Shown: piece after piece, positions 60,610 to 64,000 of the stretch
Position numbering within the stretch: the stretch's first letter is position 1
Layout of the letters: each line of letters opens with the position of its first letter
Source of the DNA: Cryobacterium aureum
Lineage (GTDB): Bacteria; Actinomycetota; Actinomycetes; Actinomycetales; Microbacteriaceae
DNA: 64,000 bases
Assembly: GCF_002954245.1 (NCBI RefSeq)
Contig: NZ_PPTG01000009.1
Location: forward strand, 406,405 to 470,404
Reading direction: 5' to 3'
Position numbers and translations under genes: made by a program
The notes under the pieces: model-generated
What the model saw: the letters and a program-made list of their open reading frames with translations, nothing else
Database searches by the model: none
What the model was told of the DNA's origin: nothing

Positions 60610-61119
60610 ATGACTGTCACCGCCGACAATCTCATCGCCAGCGTGCAGCGCCTGGTCGATCAGGACGACATCAAACGACTCCTGTACGAGTACGCATTCC
60701 ATCTGGACGCCGCCAACCCGGACAAGATGCTCCCCCTCTTCACCGAAGACCTTCATGTGGCCTACGGCCCGTCACACGGCGCAGATGGCGCCGCGGCCTA
60801 TCTCGAGACGCTCACCAGCGAGAAGTTTGGAGTCGCCGCATTCTTCGCCGGCACCAGCCACCACGTCTCCAATGTGGTCATCGACTTCGTCGACGCCGAT
60901 ACCGCCAATGTGCGCTCCGTGCTTTACGCCTTCCACCACTACATGCGCGAGCGTCCCGACGGCATCGTGTACGCCCAGTACCACGACATCGTCGTGCGTA
61001 GGCCGGAAGGCTGGAAGATCAAGCGTCGTGAGCTCAAGCATGCGGGTACCGAGACCTACCACGCCAAGGGCGACGCGCTGAACCCGATCCCCCGTAACAG
61101 CCTGCCGGGATCACGCTAA
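60610..61119 (+). CDS. NTF2/SnoaL-like protein
   Basis: A 169-residue SnoaL-like protein, the third of its type in the island. RLVDQDDIKRLLYEYAFHLDAANPDKMLPLFTEDLHV (about residues 14-50) is the N-terminal helix pair, followed by a strand with SHHVSNVVIDFVDADTANVRS, then YAQYHDIVVRRPEGWKIKRRELKH. The ATG at 60610 has only a weak GAGAG ahead of it. Its stop overlaps the start of the crotonase gene (TAATG), so the two are coupled and probably act on consecutive intermediates. Confidence 0.75.
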   Translation: MTVTADNLIASVQRLVDQDDIKRLLYEYAFHLDAANPDKMLPLFTEDLHVAYGPSHGADGAAAYLETLTSEKFGVAAFFAGTSHHVSNVVIDFVDADTANVRSVLYAFHHYMRERPDGIVYAQYHDIVVRRPEGWKIKRRELKHAGTETYHAKGDALNPIPRNSLPGSR

Positions 61120-61895
61120 TGTCGGACGAGCTGCTCTTCGAGGTCCGCGATCACGTCGCCTACCTCACGCTCAACCGCCCCAAAGCTCTCAACTCGATCT
61201 CGCATGACCTCGACGTCGAGCTTGCGCAGAAGTGGAACGAGATCGACGCAGACCCCGATATCTGGGTGGCGGTGCTCTCGGCAGCTGGAGATCGCGCGTT
61301 CTGCGCGGGAGCCGACATCAGCGGAGGCACGGGTGCTCACTCATCCCGTCTGGCACTCGGTGGTGGCCTCACCGGAATCGGAGGCCCGCTTCGCTTACTC
61401 AAGAAGCCGCTCATCGCCGCCGTCCACGGGTACGCACTCGGTGGAGGCTTCGAGCTGGCCATGTGCGCCGACGTGATCGTCGCCGCCGACAATGCACAGT
61501 TCGGTCTTCCTGAAGTTAAGGCGGGCATCATCGGGGAATCGGGTGTCATGCACCGTGCGATCCGTCAGCTGCCGCATCACATCGCGATGGCACTCATCCT
61601 GACGGGCGAGCGGATGCCCGCTGCTGACGCCGTGCGATACGGCCTCGTCAACGAGGTGGTGCCGTTCGATGAGCTGCAGCCGACTGCCGAGAAGTGGGCG
61701 GCCAAGTTGACTGCGGCCTCGCCACTGGCGCAGCAGGCCGCGAAAGAGGCAGTGCTGTCCAGCCTCGGAGGCCCTCTGGAGATTGCCCTGGCAACGAAGT
61801 ACGAGCCGATCGAGGCGTACGCGAACACGGAAGACGTCAAGGAGGGCCACCTGGCCTTCCAGGAGAAGCGCCTTCCCCAGTGGAGCGGTAAGTAA
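61119..61895 (+). CDS. Enoyl-CoA hydratase/isomerase family protein
   Basis: A 258-residue crotonase: [26 protein letters not shown] (oxyanion loop), VHGYALGGGFELAMCADVIVA, and FGLPEVKAGIIGESGVMHRA in the catalytic loop. The first Glu position has Glu (LPEV) and the second is E in GESG, so hydratase activity is plausible. It is coupled to the NTF2 gene and followed by a strong terminator. A 35-codon fragment of a very similar gene is found at 44072-44174. Confidence 0.85.
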   Translation: MSDELLFEVRDHVAYLTLNRPKALNSISHDLDVELAQKWNEIDADPDIWVAVLSAAGDRAFCAGADISGGTGAHSSRLALGGGLTGIGGPLRLLKKPLIAAVHGYALGGGFELAMCADVIVAADNAQFGLPEVKAGIIGESGVMHRAIRQLPHHIAMALILTGERMPAADAVRYGLVNEVVPFDELQPTAEKWAAKLTAASPLAQQAAKEAVLSSLGGPLEIALATKYEPIEAYANTEDVKEGHLAFQEKRLPQWSGK

Positions 61896-61920
61896 CCCGC
61901 CTACACCCACCGGGTGATGA

Positions 61921-61966
61921 CCTGCCGGGATCGGATGCTTAGGCTCCGATCCCGACAGGTTTTTTT
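61921..61966 (+). terminator. Rho-independent terminator
   Basis: Arms 61921-61935 and 61945-61959 pair over 15 bases with one mismatch and are followed by a run of seven T. It ends the NTF2-crotonase operon and the catabolic island. Confidence 0.92.
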
Positions 61967-62053
61967 CGGGTCGGGGACCTAGGACACCCAGACCCTGAAG
62001 CAGAGGGCGCGAATACCCTCCCCGTGCACCGTCCCCGGGTCGCTATGAAGGGG

Positions 62054-62105
62054 TGTGGCTTTTCAATTTAGATGGCGGCATTTCTTCAAAAGTAAATGGC
62101 GGCAT
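62054..62105. repeat. Repeat pair ATGGCGGCAT, probable IS21-type terminus remnant
   Basis: ATGGCGGCAT occurs at 62072-62081 and 62096-62105, again with a 24-base period, next to TGGCTTTTCAATTT at about 62056. The left border pair at 21938-21975 has the same spacing and a related TGGCTCAATTTTCA core on its other strand. Such multiple end repeats are typical of IS21-type elements; the transposase genes are gone. Confidence 0.4.
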
Positions 62106-62370
62106 AGTTGCCCACGTCGCAGGCTTGGATGGTGTCAGGTGCGGAACCCTCTGCGCCCCGACCGTGCCACTCGTCATCGGCGTCAGCGAATCCCGCCATT
62201 CGAAACAGAAAGAACCCCGCCAGAAAATGCTGCCGGTACCGGTGCGCGATCGTCCCCGGTACCTGTCGGCGGTGTTCGCGCCCGGGATCCGTGCGGCGCC
62301 CGGTGGCTGATAAGTAGGTATTTTGCCAAGAGGCAGTCTGAAGCGGCGCCCGTAGATGATCGTTGTTCGG

Positions 62371-62417
62371 GTTTCATGGGGAAGCGGGGGTGCTTTTGTC
62401 CCGCTTCCCCACGAAAC
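62371..62417. terminator. Strong hairpin of unknown role
   Basis: 18-base arms at 62371-62388 and 62400-62417 with one mismatch and an 11-base loop ending in TTTTGT. It may be a terminator or a structural part of a former insertion element. Confidence 0.5.
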
Positions 62418-62559
62418 TCGAGAGACTGAGTCAAGGGCGCTGCTGGGGTTGGCTGCCACGACCAAGCGATGAGCGTGTCTTATCGACGCACGGTCAGGCT
62501 GATATACGCGGGTTGGTTACCCCAGGACGAAGTGTTCGGCTGAAGCGGTGCCGCAGGTC

Positions 62560-62987
62560 TAACATCGGGCGTCGCAGGACCTGTTCGGTCGTGTTACTCG
62601 ACAAGCGATGCCGGGCCGCCATCAGGTCCTATCGCGTGTCCTCACGCAACCGCACGAGATTACGGGCGGCTTCTTCCTCGACCGATGGAACGTGTCCCTG
62701 GCGTCGGTCTTCACCCGGTCACCACTTGGACGTAAGAGTTTCGACGGAGCCGCGACCACACATCTGGTCCCTGACTCGTCCAGCAAACGGGACAAACCGA
62801 AACCGGTCGGCCCCGCCTCGTACGATACCTCGGTCGGTTCCGACAACGACTTCACCCACGCCCGGACCTCGGTCAGATCGAATCCGAAGTTGTGGTGCAC
62901 CACTTCACCGGCCCGGTCATCGATGACGCACCCCGCGATAGATCGCGCGTGCACATCCAGGCCAACAAAACTACGATAAATACTCAA
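62560..62987 (-). pseudogene. IS110-family transposase remnant
   Basis: The frame from 62987 encodes the DEDD-type N-terminal domain of IS110 transposases: FVGLDVHARSIAGCVIDD, EAGPTGFGLSRLL, VVAAPSKLLRPSGDRVKTDARD. It then loses the frame; another frame picks up LVRLREDTR, a stop, and DLMAARHRLS before the gene ends. The Ser-containing C-terminal domain is missing. At least one deletion and one stop inactivate it. It may have helped to assemble or move the island. Confidence 0.8.
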
Positions 62988-63066
62988 CTGGGGCCTCCAA
63001 GTTCAACAGTCGGTTAGGCCAACCTTCCATGCTGGTAACCAAGTCCTACTCGAACCGAGGCCCCAG
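62988..63066. repeat. Inverted repeat next to the IS110 remnant
   Basis: CTGGGGCCTC (62988-62997) and GAGGCCCCAG (63057-63066) are perfect 10-bp inverted repeats directly upstream of the IS110 start. In IS110 elements this end holds noncoding sequence that can include a structured RNA; here only the repeat can be stated. From 63067 to 63218 nothing else is seen. Confidence 0.4.
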
Positions 63067-63218
63067 TCTCAAGAGCTGTGCACTACTCATATCGTCTAAG
63101 ACCGATGCAGCCGGCGGCATCAACTGGACCCTGTCGGGACCATCAACAGCACACCACCGGCCGGCGCAGCAGGACCCGTCGCATTGCATCCTGGTCCGGC
63201 GCACTTGGAGAACCGGGA

Positions 63219-63269
63219 GCGCTTCGAGGGCGGGGCCGGCACTGGTCCGGTGCCCCGCCCTCGAAGCGC
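63219..63269. terminator. Long GC-rich hairpin after the alcohol dehydrogenase gene
   Basis: A perfect 17-bp stem, 63219-63235 with 63253-63269, beyond the stop of the leftward dehydrogenase gene (63327). No T-run, but the stem is strong enough to end or protect its transcript. Confidence 0.65.
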
Positions 63270-63326
63270 CTGTCAGCGTGCCTTCGCTACCGCCCCGGCC
63301 ACGTCACACCGGGATGCAGGTGCTGA

Positions 63327-64000
63327 TCAGTCACGGACGGCCACCAGACGGCCGATGACCTCGCCGCGCTCGAGTTTCTGCACGCCTTCACCAATCTCGT
63401 CGAAGGAGGTGGTAGTGACGTTGGCTTTGAGCCTGCCCTCGCTGATGAGTTTCAGGACCGCCGCGCAGTCCTCCTGGGTGCCGGCCTGGGATCCTACGAG
63501 GGTCAGTCGGGAGAGCGTCAGGCGCTGAAGGTTCAAGGTTCCTTCTGGGTGCCCGAGCCCGACCTGTACCACCCTGCCGTCGGGACGGACCGTGTCGATG
63601 GCCCCTGCCGTCGTCGTGCCGAAGCCAGCATAGTCGATGATGACATCGAGGTCCTTGTCGGCGAACTCACGGATGTCCTTGGCTACGGCGGTCACGCCGA
63701 GTTCCCTGCCCAGGTCCCACACCTTTTCATTGACCTCGGCGGCGTAGACCTCGGCCCCGGCGCCGACGCAGATCTGAACGGCCAGGGAACCTAGACCGCC
63801 GAGGCCGATAATGCCGACCTTGTCACCGGCCTTGACCCCGCCGACTGTCATGGCCGCGTGGTACGCCGTCATGCCGGCATCGGTCGCCGCGGCGGCCTGG
63901 TCGAAGGGAACCCCCTCCGGCACCGGAATGACGAACCTGGCGGGGGTGAGGACCTTCTCGGCGAATCCGCCGTCCATGCTGGTGCCGGGGGTGGGGATGT
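63327..64000 (-). CDS. Zinc-type (MDR) alcohol dehydrogenase, N-terminus outside window
   Basis: The C-terminal 220 or so residues of a medium-chain dehydrogenase/reductase. DGGFAEKVLTPARFVIPVPEG is the end of the catalytic domain; the NAD-binding domain has VGIIGLGGLGSLAVQ (Rossmann motif) and DVIIDYAGFGTT; the end EVIGRLVAVRD is typical. The frame is open to the window edge, with IPTPGTS before MDGGF, so the true start and the zinc ligands are outside. The gene lies beyond the IS110 remnant and shows no link to the island's operators. Confidence 0.85.
   Translation of the reverse strand, partial: IPTPGTSMDGGFAEKVLTPARFVIPVPEGVPFDQAAAATDAGMTAYHAAMTVGGVKAGDKVGIIGLGGLGSLAVQICVGAGAEVYAAEVNEKVWDLGRELGVTAVAKDIREFADKDLDVIIDYAGFGTTTAGAIDTVRPDGRVVQVGLGHPEGTLNLQRLTLSRLTLVGSQAGTQEDCAAVLKLISEGRLKANVTTTSFDEIGEGVQKLERGEVIGRLVAVRD

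Larger units (their letters stand above)
61967..62559. other. Gene-free island border
   Basis: No gene is supported over about 590 bases. It contains the repeat pair at 62072-62105 and the hairpin at 62371-62417. The short open frames on both strands have no ribosome sites or recognisable motifs. It looks like debris of mobile elements at the edge of the island. Confidence 0.6.

Overview
The DNA is GC-rich with actinobacterial gene content (SCO6880- and DUF6112-type transfer genes, single-chain acyl-CoA carboxylase, LLM-class flavin enzymes). Family membership suggests Actinomycetota, most likely Microbacteriaceae; that is inference, since no rRNA or tRNA gene is visible.

Region A (1-21.95 kb) is the backbone of a conjugative plasmid or integrative conjugative element. 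A leftward ImmA peptidase / HTH regulator / membrane protein / hydrolase module (0.4-3.6 kb) lies beside a phased array of four operators. Rightward genes follow: Prim-Pol, ParB-like protein, and a type IV secretion set (membrane-anchored protein, M23 hydrolase, two DUF6112 pilin-like proteins, TrbL/VirB6-like channel, SCO6880 protein, VirB4-like ATPase, VirD4/TraG coupling protein), with DprA, an SSB-like protein and DUF4913. Cargo genes, including a 589-residue protein with a HEPN-like motif, interrupt the transfer operon. No relaxase or integrase is in the window.

Region B (22-62 kb) is a catabolic island with short repeats resembling insertion-sequence ends on both sides. It holds two LLM monooxygenases resembling the diketocamphane (type II Baeyer-Villiger) group, a flavin reductase fused to an IclR-type effector domain, a stand-alone riboflavin kinase, SDR dehydrogenases, three NTF2-like proteins, three intact acyl-CoA ligases, several crotonases, a MaoC hydratase, a single-chain acyl-CoA carboxylase, a metallo-beta-lactamase-fold hydrolase, a thiolase, EtfBA with a cytochrome b, and a full isobutyryl-CoA to propionyl-CoA route. 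The simplest reading is degradation of a cyclic ketone bearing a gem-dimethyl or isopropyl group, such as a camphor-like terpenoid: ketone formation, ring oxygenation, CoA activation, beta-oxidation, then isobutyryl-CoA disposal. The substrate is inference.

Fourteen copies of a 16-bp palindrome, TCAACG-N4-CGTTGA or close variants, lie in front of ten transcription units plus one remnant and in most cases overlap a -35 or -10 box. A second motif built on TACTAGG lies at the TetR/SDR, mmsA and etf/thiolase promoters. The island also carries frameshifted, nonsense-mutated and chimeric gene remnants whose intact relatives lie elsewhere in it.

Region C (62-64 kb) has IS remnants, including a broken IS110-type transposase, and a partial zinc-type alcohol dehydrogenase running off the window.
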